Assembly (NCBI GenBank): GCA_944380275.1
Contig: CALWHB010000010.1
Span: 1 to 44,838, forward strand
Reading direction: 5' to 3'
DNA from: an uncultured Christensenellaceae bacterium
Lineage (GTDB): Bacteria > Bacillota > Clostridia > Christensenellales > UBA3700
DNA length: 44,838 nucleotides
This document shows, one piece after another, positions 1 to 8,050 of the stretch. The notes beneath the pieces were generated by a model. That model was not told where the DNA came from, made no database searches, and worked only from the letters and a program-made list of their open reading frames with translations. The translations under genes were made by a program, and so were the position numbers. The number at the start of each line of letters is the position of its first letter. Position 1 is the stretch's first letter.

Positions 1-51
1 AAAAAGTCAAGACATTTAATCAAATAGAATAAAAAGTTATAATTCAAACCC

Positions 52-80
52 TTGACAAAACTTGCAGACATTAATATAAT
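52..80 (+). promoter_or_regulatory. Sigma-A type promoter of the LRR protein gene
   Basis: TTGACA at 52-57 and TATAAT at 75-80 are separated by exactly 17 bp, a full consensus match. The predicted start of transcription is near 87, about 30 nt before the ATG at 118. The leader has an AGAGGG Shine-Dalgarno at 106-111. Confidence 0.8.
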
Positions 81-117
81 ATTACTATAGATTATACAAA
101 ATTATAGAGGGAATAAA

Positions 118-1323
118 ATGAATCTGCAAAAAAGTAGTGAAGATTTTGTAATTGCGGACGGGGTGGTAGTCGCATATATGGGAAACGCTGCCAGAGTTGC
201 GGTCCCGGACGGCGTAAGAGCGATAGGCAAGTGCGCGTTTTTCGTCCGTAAAGAGCTCGAAGAAATATCGCTACCCGAAGGACTTGAGAGGATTGAGGAC
301 TGTGCGTTTGCTTTGTGCGAATCTCTGAAAAGCGTCGTTATGCCGCAGAGCCTGAAAGAAATAGGGGAGAAAGCGTTTCAATATTGCGAATCTCTTGAAA
401 GCGTGCGTTTTCCCGGCGGTGAAATTTCGCTTGGCAACGGTGTGTTTGAAGAGTGCGTCAATCTGAAAAAACTATCTCCTTTAAAATTGACAGCAGTCGG
501 AACAGAGGCGTTCAGACGCTGTAAGTCGCTTGAAAAAGTTGATGTCGAATTTGTAAAAGGAGGAATTTCTGATTTCTGTTTTGCAGACTGTGCTGCACTT
601 AAACATATAATGATTACAGGTTGCATGCAGAGTGTCGGAGGATATGCTTTCAGAGATTGCGAGTCGCTTGAGTCGATTGACGTGCCTGCGGATTCTGCGG
701 TTATCGGAGAGGGAGCGTTTTGCAGATGTATTTCTTTAAAAAACGTAACGTTGCCGGCAAATATCAAAAAAATCCCTGACTTTGCATTTTGCGCTTGCAA
801 AAGTCTTGAAAAGATTGAGATTCCTTCAGGAACAACGGTTATAGGCAAGTCTGCGTTTTACGGGTGCAGCTCGCTTGAAGAAGTGGTTTACGGCAAAGGC
901 GGAAACGGCTGCAAGCTGAGAAAAATAGAGGCAAGAGCGTTCAAGGAGTGCGGCGCGCTTACGTCTTTCCGTGCCGTAACGGGACTAAGGGAGATATGCG
1001 ACGAGGCATTTTCCGGCTGCAGGAAACTGTCAGAATTTATTGCGGACGAAGGACTTATTGTGATAGGCAATTCCGCTTTTTCGGGATGCGTTTCTCTTAA
1101 ATATGCGCTTTTGTCTGAAGGGCTGTATGTTTTGGGTCAAGAAAGTTTTGCCTTCTGCATAAATCTGCGCTGTGTGATACTGCCTCAGGGGCTTGCGGAA
1201 ATAGGGGACAGAGCGTTCGGAGGCTGCAGTAGTCTTGAAACGGTAAATATACCGACTACGGTAAGAAAAGAAGGCAAGAACATATTTGTGATGTCGCCAA
1301 AAGTAAAACCGGTCAGAAGATAA
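118..1323 (+). CDS. Leucine-rich repeat (BspA / LRR_5 type) protein
   Basis: The 401-residue product is built almost entirely of about 15 repeats of roughly 23 residues with the LRR_5/BspA pattern: a conserved AF..C.SL block followed by a strand such as ..V.LP..L..IG. Many repeats carry a cysteine at the same position. Proteins of this type form a solenoid and usually mediate binding to proteins or surfaces. No signal peptide, lipobox, sortase motif or membrane segment is visible, so this one should be cytoplasmic, which is unusual for the family. It is a single-gene unit with its own consensus promoter and a hairpin after the stop. The partner and function are unknown. The start is supported by AGAGGG 6 nt upstream. 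Confidence 0.85.
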   Translation: MNLQKSSEDFVIADGVVVAYMGNAARVAVPDGVRAIGKCAFFVRKELEEISLPEGLERIEDCAFALCESLKSVVMPQSLKEIGEKAFQYCESLESVRFPGGEISLGNGVFEECVNLKKLSPLKLTAVGTEAFRRCKSLEKVDVEFVKGGISDFCFADCAALKHIMITGCMQSVGGYAFRDCESLESIDVPADSAVIGEGAFCRCISLKNVTLPANIKKIPDFAFCACKSLEKIEIPSGTTVIGKSAFYGCSSLEEVVYGKGGNGCKLRKIEARAFKECGALTSFRAVTGLREICDEAFSGCRKLSEFIADEGLIVIGNSAFSGCVSLKYALLSEGLYVLGQESFAFCINLRCVILPQGLAEIGDRAFGGCSSLETVNIPTTVRKEGKNIFVMSPKVKPVRR

Positions 1324-1330
1324 TGAAAAG

Positions 1331-1352
1331 CCTCTCATGTTGAGAGGATTTT
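1331..1352. terminator. Bidirectional hairpin between convergent genes
   Basis: CCTCTCA (1331-1337) and TGAGAGG (1341-1347) form a 7-bp stem with a 3-nt loop. It is flanked by ATTTTAT on the plus side and by CTTTTC when read on the minus strand. It lies between the LRR gene and the convergent helicase loader gene, so it could stop transcription from both sides. The T-tracts are short. Confidence 0.5.
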
Positions 1353-1354
1353 AT

Positions 1355-1384
1355 GCGGTTAATCTACACGGGCACAAGAAATTT
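1355..1384 (+). repeat. Dispersed intergenic repeat, copy 1
   Basis: This stretch shares the core GCGkTTAAt..ACACGGGCA..AGAAATTT with 18753-18776 and 20234-20261. This copy has GCGG instead of GCGT and a 2-base insertion (CA) after GGGCA. It lies just after the hairpin that follows the LRR gene. All three copies are on the plus strand outside coding regions. Its function is unknown. Confidence 0.55.
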
Positions 1385-1408
1385 AATCAGCACGCAAAAC
1401 GCTGTCAA

Positions 1409-2347
1409 TCAGAATCTGAATTTTCTCAAATCGTCGCCGAGAAGTTCGAGAGCTACAGAATAAGACTTATTGGTCATGCGGGAAACGGTGCGTTCGCCAT
1501 AACGCAACATGAGTTCTTCGAGATTCAGGTTGGAAGTTATCATGGTTTTTTTGCCGTTTGAAAGGCGTGTGTCTACCACGTTGTAAAGATACTCTCTGGT
1601 TACGCTTTTAAGCATAGGTTCGGTGCCTAAATCGTCAATTATCAGCATATCGCAATCGAGTATGAAATCCATGTAATCAGAGCGTTTTGCAACGTCCGTC
1701 GTATGATAGCGCAACATCAGGTTGCAGAATTCGAAAGCGGTGAGAAAACAGACGGATACGCCCTTTTTTACAAGTGCGTTGGTGATTGCGTATGCGAGGG
1801 AGGTCTTTCCCACGCCTGACTGCCCGGTAAGAAGTATGAATTTCACGCGCGTATCGTTGAAACGGTCGCAGAATTCCTTCATTTTGTCGTAAAGCACGCA
1901 CAGTTGTCTGCTCTGGGCGCAATCGACTTCTCCTGCGCGGTTGTCATCGAAGGTGAAGTCGGGTATGCGTTTTATACCGCTGTCTTCTTTTACGAGAGAG
2001 TAGTAAAGAGGAGTGGCGCATTTGCAAAGGCGTTCTCCTACAAACCCTGTATCGTTGCAAGTTTTGCAACGGACGTGAAGGGTGAGGTCGTAACCGTTCT
2101 TTTCGCATACCGAGTCGTACGCTTTTTTCGCCTCAAGGTAAGCGGTTTCCTCTTTTTTACAGTCGCCACCTTTTGCCTTTGCGACGGCAAAGTCGAGGGA
2201 AGTTTCGCTGAAGAGTTTTTCTGCTTTGAGAAATTCCGGATTTCTGCGCGCAACGTCGCAACGCAACTGTCGGTCGCGTTCTTCTTTCTCTCTCAGGGCG
2301 GCGTATCTCGCCGCGATAATTCTAACGTATCTTTTAGTGTATTTCAT
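1409..2347 (-). CDS. DnaI/DnaC-like replicative helicase loader (AAA+ ATPase)
   Basis: The 312-residue protein has a helical N-terminal part, a cysteine cluster (C94, C97, C108, C110) that looks like the zinc site of helicase loaders, then an AAA+ core. The core has Walker A GQSGVGKT at 175-182, Walker B LIIDDLG at 235-241, a sensor SN at 272-273 and an arginine near 290. Members of this family load the DnaB/DnaC hexameric helicase onto single-stranded DNA at the origin or at restart sites. It follows the DnaD-like gene with only 1 nt between stop and ATG. No good ribosome binding site is visible, so translation is probably coupled to the upstream gene. IstB-type transposition ATPases share the fold, but no transposase is nearby. 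Confidence 0.88.
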   Translation of the reverse strand: MKYTKRYVRIIAARYAALREKEERDRQLRCDVARRNPEFLKAEKLFSETSLDFAVAKAKGGDCKKEETAYLEAKKAYDSVCEKNGYDLTLHVRCKTCNDTGFVGERLCKCATPLYYSLVKEDSGIKRIPDFTFDDNRAGEVDCAQSRQLCVLYDKMKEFCDRFNDTRVKFILLTGQSGVGKTSLAYAITNALVKKGVSVCFLTAFEFCNLMLRYHTTDVAKRSDYMDFILDCDMLIIDDLGTEPMLKSVTREYLYNVVDTRLSNGKKTMITSNLNLEELMLRYGERTVSRMTNKSYSVALELLGDDLRKFRF

Positions 2348-2348
2348 A

Positions 2349-3800
2349 TCAGATTTCTATATCGTCGTAATTTTGCAGGTCGCCGAACAATGACCCCATC
2401 TCTTCTTTGGTGTAGCGGCGTTCCAGCTGTCCGCGGGGAGCGGATTTTTCTGAAGAACTCTGAGAAGAGGAGAGCAGGGATTTTACTTCGTCAGTTCCGT
2501 AAGCCTTTGCGTCTTTGCAGCGCGTAAGCAATTTTGTTATAAAGCCCATTGCCTGCGGTTTGCCTTGTGCGAGCGACGCGCAATACGAGATGACCTCTTC
2601 GTCGAATCCCCAGTCGAGCCACAGCGCGTACGCGTCGCGGTCGCTCTGCGTTACCATACGGCTTATTCCTGCGGTTTCAAGCACCGCTTTTATCTTTCTT
2701 TCGCGTTCGACGAGGCTTGCGAGGTATGAGTTTATGCTTTCTACGGTTACGCAACCTTGCTTATAAAATTTGCTCACCGCCGCGTTCATGCCGTTTAATG
2801 AACGAATAGAGTTTGCAAAACAGTATTCTGCAATCAGCAGCAGGGCGTCGTTGTCGAACCCTTGCGAAAGCCATACGCATACGTAATGGCTGACGACGGT
2901 GTCGAGATTCTCGTATCTTACGCCAATTGTACGCGTTATCTCTTTTGCGAGGTCGTACATATTCTGTTTTTCTTCTGTATACGCTTTTATATCTGCGACC
3001 GTCATACAGTTGCGCGTAAACAACTCGTCGAGCAAGGTATCCAGTCTTGCCATGCCGCCGCGGTTTTTGCATTGTTTTGCGGCAAACAGTATCCCTTCGA
3101 GGTCAAAGCCCCAGCTTTTTGTCCATTTTATGTAAAGCTGTTTGTCTTCGATGTCGATTGCGGATTTTTTGCCGAGAGCTTTTGCGATAAGACGAAGAGC
3201 CTCGGTGCTTGCCTCTTCTTGAGCGATACGGGATTCGGCGTCGGAAACGGTTCTCACTCCGCCGTCGTACCAGCTGCGCGCGACGGTAAGGACATATTGT
3301 TGTCTGACTCCGTAGCCTTTATAATTTACGCAATAGCCCGCTATCATAAGCAATACTTCCTGCGGAAGACGTGTCTGTTCGAGAAATTCGTAATATTTGA
3401 GATATTCCGATTGCGAAACTTCGCGGTCGGAGAATATTTCCTGCAACTGAGCGTTGAATTCTGTATATTTGGAAGGTTTATAGAGTCTGGTGGATGCGTC
3501 GGCATGTCGTACGCGGTTGTAGCGCACTTCGAGAGGGTCGTAACTGACGATATTGACGAGTCCCTGCGCCTTCCAGTACTCGAAAGCGTCCGTAAGTTGT
3601 TTGCGGTCGACGGAAAGAGCGTTGCAGAAATGAGCGACCGAGTTGTCTGCAAATACGGGATTTACGCACTGATACAGCCCGAAAAGGTATACTTTGAGCT
3701 GAATTTCGTCTGCCTCCGGCATAAAGTCCGTAATAAAAGTGCTGTCTACTATAATACTGCCTTTTTCGACGACTTCGTCCGACAGACGACAAAGACTCAT
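2349..3800 (-). CDS. DnaD-like primosome protein with repeated DnaB_2-type domains
   Basis: The product is a DnaD/DnaB-family primosome component that would act with the helicase loader encoded just downstream. I place the start at 3800 because AAAGGAGG sits 5 nt upstream; a longer reading frame to 3824 lacks such a site. That gives 483 residues, about twice the size of B. subtilis DnaD. Residues 1-100 resemble the DDBH1 winged-helix part. Residues ~118-190, 202-275, 285-360 and 373-445 look like four tandem DDBH2 (DnaB_2) modules: helix, W/L...GF..E.I, then a short helix pair ending in TV..I..Y. The C-terminus carries a YTKEEMGSLFGDL-like tail. Family assignment is from sequence pattern; the count of four repeats is my reading. 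Confidence 0.8.
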   Translation of the reverse strand: MSLCRLSDEVVEKGSIIVDSTFITDFMPEADEIQLKVYLFGLYQCVNPVFADNSVAHFCNALSVDRKQLTDAFEYWKAQGLVNIVSYDPLEVRYNRVRHADASTRLYKPSKYTEFNAQLQEIFSDREVSQSEYLKYYEFLEQTRLPQEVLLMIAGYCVNYKGYGVRQQYVLTVARSWYDGGVRTVSDAESRIAQEEASTEALRLIAKALGKKSAIDIEDKQLYIKWTKSWGFDLEGILFAAKQCKNRGGMARLDTLLDELFTRNCMTVADIKAYTEEKQNMYDLAKEITRTIGVRYENLDTVVSHYVCVWLSQGFDNDALLLIAEYCFANSIRSLNGMNAAVSKFYKQGCVTVESINSYLASLVERERKIKAVLETAGISRMVTQSDRDAYALWLDWGFDEEVISYCASLAQGKPQAMGFITKLLTRCKDAKAYGTDEVKSLLSSSQSSSEKSAPRGQLERRYTKEEMGSLFGDLQNYDDIEI

Positions 3801-3875
3801 ACGCTCCTCCTTTGCAAAATGCATTTCTATGTTGAAAAAACAATATATATGTGCTAAACTATTATGGTAAAATCT

Positions 3876-3904
3876 ATATTAACATATCCGCGCGTGTTTT
3901 GCAA
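3876..3904 (-). promoter_or_regulatory. Probable promoter of the dnaD-like/helicase-loader pair
   Basis: On the minus strand TTGCAA (3904 to 3899) and TAATAT (3881 to 3876) are separated by 17 bp. Transcription would start near 3869, about 70 nt before the start codon at 3800. The match is good but not perfect. Confidence 0.5.
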
Positions 3905-3979
3905 TTACCGCGGCAAAAAAATCTCCTGACGGTATAAATAAAACGGCAGGGACAAAAAATAAAATCTAAAGGAGAAAGT

Positions 3980-5038
3980 ATGGAAGATTTTTCAGAAATC
4001 GGAACGACGTCCCAACTGTCGGAAGTGTTCGGAGAAGAATTCGCTGACGCACAGGTAAAAGCTAAGACATCGTCAGTCCCGGAAACTGAAGAACGTGTTT
4101 TTCAGCCGTTTCTCGAAGTAAACGGCGTATCCAAAGTGTTCAGAAAAGGGTTGTCGCGTTTCACCGGCAAGGGAAACGGAGTGGTTGCTCTCGACAATGT
4201 ATCCCTGACGGTGGGAAAAGGCGAAATCTTTGGCGTTTTAGGACCCAACGGTGCAGGCAAGTCTACGCTGATAAAAGTGATTACCGGGCTTGTGATACCG
4301 GATGAGGGAGAGGTTGCTCTTGAAGGACTGCATTTCAGACGCGATAAAGAAAAATTTATGTCAAAGGTAGGCGCGCAGATAGAAACCCCCGTGTTTTTCA
4401 ATAAACAGTCAGGCTGGTGGAATCTGAAATATCTTGCCGACCTTCAGGGAGGACTTCCCGAACAGAGAATAAAAGATATTGTAGAAATCGTTGGACTGTC
4501 AGGCAGAATAAAGTCGAGAGTAGGCACCTATTCTATGGGTATGCGTCAGAGGCTGGGCATTGCTCAGGCGATAATGCATAAGCCGCAGCTGCTCGTGCTT
4601 GACGAACCTATCAACGGACTTGACCCGGACGGAATAGCCCAGGTAAGAGATTTGATAAGACAACTGCGCGACGATTACGGCACGACTGTTCTGTTCTCTT
4701 CGCATATACTCGGAGAGATGCAGACGCTGTGCGACAGAGTGGCGTTTTTGTCAAAAGGCAGACTCGTAGCGGTAAAGACGAAAAACGAGATAGAACGCGG
4801 AACGGGCGATACGTGCATACTTTCAGTAGTCTGCGACGAACCCAACCGCGCGGCTACGCTGATACAGCAAAAATTCGGTTACCGTACAAAAGTGCAGGGC
4901 ATGACTCTTTATGTGGAAGTAAAGGGAGGCAATACGGCGGAGATAAACAAAACTCTGATTGAGAATTCGATATCCGTCGTCAGTTTCAACGTCAAGACGC
5001 GTACGCTTGAAGAGTTGTATAAGGAGCTTACGAGATGA
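3980..5038 (+). CDS. ABC transporter ATP-binding protein (ABC-2 type exporter)
   Basis: This 352-residue ATPase powers the membrane protein encoded next to it. It has Walker A GPNGAGKST at 88-96, signature YSMGMRQR at 184-191, Walker B LLVLDEP at 204-210 and the switch histidine at 242. These are typical of the CcmA/NatA/BcrA-like group that pairs with ABC-2 permeases. About 44 residues precede the ABC domain and look disordered and acidic; this extension is unusual. The start is fixed by AAAGGAGAAAGT directly upstream. Its stop overlaps the permease start (ATGA), which indicates translational coupling. A possible extended -10 (TGGTAAAAT at 3865-3873) could drive the operon. The substrate is not predictable. 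Confidence 0.92.
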   Translation: MEDFSEIGTTSQLSEVFGEEFADAQVKAKTSSVPETEERVFQPFLEVNGVSKVFRKGLSRFTGKGNGVVALDNVSLTVGKGEIFGVLGPNGAGKSTLIKVITGLVIPDEGEVALEGLHFRRDKEKFMSKVGAQIETPVFFNKQSGWWNLKYLADLQGGLPEQRIKDIVEIVGLSGRIKSRVGTYSMGMRQRLGIAQAIMHKPQLLVLDEPINGLDPDGIAQVRDLIRQLRDDYGTTVLFSSHILGEMQTLCDRVAFLSKGRLVAVKTKNEIERGTGDTCILSVVCDEPNRAATLIQQKFGYRTKVQGMTLYVEVKGGNTAEINKTLIENSISVVSFNVKTRTLEELYKELTR

Positions 5039-6069
5039 AGGGATTTCTGACTGCGTTTTCGCTTGAGTGTAAAAAAATATTTTCGTCAAAGGGTTTCTGG
5101 ATTTTCGCGGTGGTGATTCTGATACTTTGTCTTATCGTTACAGCGACGTTCAGGACGCTGGGTGAAATGCTTGAAGGTATGGACGAAAGCGTTATTACCG
5201 GCAGCACGACGGACGCGACTCCCGCACAGCTTGCCGAGGCTTACAGAGAACAGCTTGCGCAGTATCGCGAGGCGGTTGCAAACGGCGACGTGGAAGTAAA
5301 GTGGTATGACACGACAGAAACGAGATATAAAAACATGATTGCGATATACGAGTATTGCGACCAGCACAATCTGAACCCGTCAAAACTTACTTATATCGGC
5401 TCGGTTTCATCTCTCAGGATGAGTTCTGCCGATTACGTAACGACAATGTCGCAGATTACTTTCGCTTTTGCGACGATAATGGCGATAGTTCTCGCTGCAC
5501 GCACTTTTGCAGGCGAAATAGACGACGGTACGATGCGTATGCAACTTACACGGCCGGTCAAGAGGTCTGTCTTGCTGACGGCAAAACACACCTCGGTATT
5601 TGCCGCGGCAATGACGGTCGGGGTGGTGTTTACGGTGCTGTTTATGATAATAGGCGCGATATTCTTCAACGCCTCGACGTATGACGTTATTCTTGTGGAC
5701 GCATATCAGAACGTGTCGGTAATCAACCCCTATGCGGCAATTTTGCTTTCGCTGCTGTTTTCTGCCGTAATAGTTGAGGTGGTGATTCAGTTCACGCTGT
5801 TTATAGGTACGTTTGTATCTAAAACAGGCGCGCTGGCGATTCCGCTTGTGCTTTATCTGTTTGCGGATACGGTCGCTCAGTTGCTTTATTCTACAGGATT
5901 GCCGTGGGTCGGGCTGTTCACCAATCTGTCGTGGATAAGCGGACTTACGCCTTCGGGCGCGCCGCTCAAAGGCATGAGCATATATACAATGATGGCAATA
6001 ACGACGGTGTGGTACGCATTGTTTACGACTGTGAACTACATCGCGTTTGAAAAGAGGGATTTGAAATGA
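5035..6069 (+). CDS. ABC-2 type transporter permease
   Basis: The 344-residue integral membrane protein has six predicted transmembrane segments (about residues 21-39, 141-158, 187-210, 233-258, 264-284, 316-336). A roughly 100-residue soluble loop lies between the first and second. This is the usual NatB/ABC-2 permease layout, in which the large extracellular loop follows helix 1. The segment AGEIDDGTMRMQLTRPVKR after helix 2 is the typical coupling region of this family. It overlaps the ATPase gene by 4 nt upstream and the lipoprotein gene by 4 nt downstream, so the three form one coupled operon. The substrate is unknown; export of a peptide, lipid or drug would fit. Confidence 0.9.
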   Translation: MKGFLTAFSLECKKIFSSKGFWIFAVVILILCLIVTATFRTLGEMLEGMDESVITGSTTDATPAQLAEAYREQLAQYREAVANGDVEVKWYDTTETRYKNMIAIYEYCDQHNLNPSKLTYIGSVSSLRMSSADYVTTMSQITFAFATIMAIVLAARTFAGEIDDGTMRMQLTRPVKRSVLLTAKHTSVFAAAMTVGVVFTVLFMIIGAIFFNASTYDVILVDAYQNVSVINPYAAILLSLLFSAVIVEVVIQFTLFIGTFVSKTGALAIPLVLYLFADTVAQLLYSTGLPWVGLFTNLSWISGLTPSGAPLKGMSIYTMMAITTVWYALFTTVNYIAFEKRDLK

Positions 6070-6491
6070 AAAAGACAATATCAGTAGTAATTGCAATCGC
6101 GCTAATAGCGTGTGCTGCGGCAGGATTGGTCGCTTGTTCTTCGGGCAGCGGTTTCTGGAAACTGAGCAATATCGATACCGACGGAGTTGCAAAGATTGAG
6201 ATAGTCAACAGCGGCGGAACGATTAAGACTTTGGAGGGCGAAAGACTTCAAACATTTATGGACGAACTGGGAAAGCTTTCGGTAGTCAAAGACGACAACG
6301 GTTATCCCGATAAAAATTTCGATTACCGTCTGAGGATATATCTGGATTATAAAGAAGGATACGTCAACTACTATCTCGGTCAGGAACTCACCGTTGTAAA
6401 CATGAAGAGCGGGGCAAAAGAAAGTTTCTACTATTTTGAAGATTACGACGCGGCGAGAAATCTCGTGGCAAGCTATTTTTACGCAGAGTGA
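6066..6491 (+). CDS. Small lipoprotein of the ABC operon
   Basis: The 141-residue product starts with a lysine-positive, hydrophobic signal peptide and a lipobox LVAC whose cysteine is residue 24, so it should be lipid-anchored outside the membrane. The mature part has no domain that I recognise; it is short, soluble and rich in aromatic residues (YNYYL, FYYF). Its ATG overlaps the permease stop (ATGA), which ties it to the transporter. It could be an accessory or sensing subunit, but no function is shown by the sequence. Confidence 0.85.
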   Translation: MKKTISVVIAIALIACAAAGLVACSSGSGFWKLSNIDTDGVAKIEIVNSGGTIKTLEGERLQTFMDELGKLSVVKDDNGYPDKNFDYRLRIYLDYKEGYVNYYLGQELTVVNMKSGAKESFYYFEDYDAARNLVASYFYAE

Positions 6492-6497
6492 AAAAGG

Positions 6498-6755
6498 CTA
6501 TTCTCTGCAATCTTCGATGATTAAAGCGTCCGCGCCGAGGTCGTCTACAAAGTCACAGGGCTTGAAACGCGTATTGTGGAACATTGCGAAGTTTTTGTAA
6601 TGTGCGGGCAGTATTACGGGCGTGGATAAATCCAGCGTCCGGCATATTTCGCTTACCCAGATACGGTAGTTGTCGTATTTCATAGGTAGAGGATTTTCAT
6701 AGAGTATCTCGCGAATTATTTTGTCGCCGGATACCGTCTTTGCCCAGATTTTCAT
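6498..6755 (-). CDS. Conserved-looking small protein, function unknown
   Basis: The 85-residue reading frame starts MKIWAKTVSGDK and ends with an acidic segment containing FVDDLGADALIIED. Composition is that of a soluble protein, with the pattern of a small clostridial family that I recall only loosely. It converges with the lipoprotein gene, 6 nt away. No strong Shine-Dalgarno is visible before the ATG at 6755, which lowers confidence, but no competing frame explains the region. Confidence 0.6.
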   Translation of the reverse strand: MKIWAKTVSGDKIIREILYENPLPMKYDNYRIWVSEICRTLDLSTPVILPAHYKNFAMFHNTRFKPCDFVDDLGADALIIEDCRE

Positions 6756-6814
6756 AACGCAATTATTTTACCCGACACGCTGTCTTTTGTCAAACACATA
6801 ATTTCAAAAAATAA

Positions 6815-6843
6815 TTGACAACGGGAGCTTTATTATATAAAAT
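6815..6843 (+). promoter_or_regulatory. Promoter of rex
   Basis: TTGACA at 6815-6820 and TAAAAT at 6838-6843 are spaced by 17 bp. The transcript would start near 6850, about 60 nt before the rex ATG. I looked for the palindromic Rex operator (TTGTTAA or TTGTGAA half sites) here and saw only a poor half site near 6876, so autoregulation is not shown. Confidence 0.7.
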
Positions 6844-6910
6844 ATAGTATGTTTATACTTTTATAGTATTTCTATGTTGTTGAGAAAATCTGAGCAGGGA
6901 GGCGTTAATT

Positions 6911-7534
6911 ATGGAAAACAAAGTGATTTCCGAGGCGGTCGTCAAGCGTTTGCCGCGCTATTACCGCTACCTGGAACACTTGGAGCAGGAAGGCGTAACC
7001 AAGGTTTCGTCGGGTAAACTTGCGCAGTTGCTGGGCGTTACGGCATCTCAGGTCAGGCAGGACTTCTGCAATTTCGGCGGTTTCGGTCAGCACGGCTACG
7101 GATACGACGTTGCCAATCTCAAGAAAAATCTTGCAGAAATTCTCGGTCTTGACAGAAATTACAATATGATAATCATCGGCGCGGGCAATATAGGCAGAGC
7201 GCTTGCCGGGTATAAAAATTTTGCAGGAGAGGGCTTTCACGTCCGCGCTCTGTTCGATATAGACGTACGCGAAAAATCGGTGGGAGGAATTCCCGTTTAC
7301 AGTATGGAAACGCTTGCCGATTATATCAAAGAAAACGGATGCGACATAGCGGTTATCGCCACACAGAAAGGCGCGGCGGCGGATATTGCCGCAAGGATAG
7401 TCGCCCTCGGCGTCAAGAGTATATGGAATTTCGCTCCAATCGACCTCGATTTGCCTGAAGACGTTTCAGTTGAAAACATCGCTATGAGCGAAAGTCTTTA
7501 CGTCCTCAGTTACAGGATGAAAAACAAACAATAA
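6911..7534 (+). CDS. rex: Redox-sensing transcriptional repressor Rex
   Basis: Rex senses the NADH/NAD+ ratio and represses fermentation and respiration genes when NAD+ dominates. The 207-residue protein has the family's N-terminal winged helix (VSSGKLAQLLGVTASQVRQD, about 32-51), then the Rex hallmark FGGFGQHGYGYDV, then a Rossmann fold with GAGNIG at 90-95. Length matches the family (about 210). GGGAGG lies upstream of the ATG with normal spacing. It is followed by greA after 33 nt and probably shares a transcript with greA and lysS. No missing residues or truncation are evident. Confidence 0.96.
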   Translation: MENKVISEAVVKRLPRYYRYLEHLEQEGVTKVSSGKLAQLLGVTASQVRQDFCNFGGFGQHGYGYDVANLKKNLAEILGLDRNYNMIIIGAGNIGRALAGYKNFAGEGFHVRALFDIDVREKSVGGIPVYSMETLADYIKENGCDIAVIATQKGAAADIAARIVALGVKSIWNFAPIDLDLPEDVSVENIAMSESLYVLSYRMKNKQ

Positions 7535-7567
7535 AAACAACTCTCTATATGAGGAGGAAATTATAAA

Positions 7568-8041
7568 ATGGCAAAAGAATTTTACGTCACAGCCGAAGGG
7601 CTTGCAGAACTTCAGGAAAAACTCGACTACCTCAAGAACGTCAGAAGACCGGAGGCGTCGGAAAGAATAAAGCAGGCTCGCGAATACGGCGATTTGTCCG
7701 AGAACGCTGAATACGACGCGGCTAAGGAAGACCAGGGCATAATCGAGGCGGAGATTCGTACCCTTGAGGCACAGATTGAAAATGCCGTCGTTATCGACGA
7801 CGCCAAGGCTAAGGGCAACAAAATAATTATAGGCAGCACGGTAACCCTTCACGACATCGATATGAACGAGGACCTCGTTTACCGTATCGTCGGTTCTACA
7901 GAGGCTAACATCAGCGAAGGACTTATAAGCAACGAAAGCCCGCTCGCTGTGGCAATTCTCGGAAGAAAGAAAGGTGAAACCGTTTCTGTAAAAGACAACG
8001 CGGGCGACAGCTACGAAGTCAAAATCGTGGACGTCAAATAA
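7568..8041 (+). CDS. greA: Transcription elongation factor GreA
   Basis: GreA enters the RNA polymerase secondary channel and stimulates cleavage of backtracked transcripts. The 157-residue length is standard. The N-terminal coiled coil carries AREYGDLSENAEYDAAKEDQ with the acidic tip residues (DLSENAEY), and the C-terminal FKBP-like domain ends normally. GAGGAGG precedes the ATG. lysS begins 9 nt after its stop, the common Bacillota greA-lysS arrangement. Confidence 0.96.
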   Translation: MAKEFYVTAEGLAELQEKLDYLKNVRRPEASERIKQAREYGDLSENAEYDAAKEDQGIIEAEIRTLEAQIENAVVIDDAKAKGNKIIIGSTVTLHDIDMNEDLVYRIVGSTEANISEGLISNESPLAVAILGRKKGETVSVKDNAGDSYEVKIVDVK

Positions 8042-8050
8042 AAGGAACTT

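Noticed and set aside
1409..2347. IstB-type transposition helper
   Set aside because: It shares the AAA+ core, but it has the DnaI-like cysteine cluster and sits directly after a DnaD-like gene with no transposase.
6483..6508. GCAGAG/CTCTGC hairpin between the lipoprotein gene and the convergent small gene
   Set aside because: The stem is only 6 bp, the loop 14 nt, there is no T tract on either side and it overlaps both reading frames, so I do not list it as a terminator.
6876..6890. Possible Rex half site TTGTTGAGAAAA before rex
   Set aside because: Only one degenerate half is present; the consensus palindrome is not completed.
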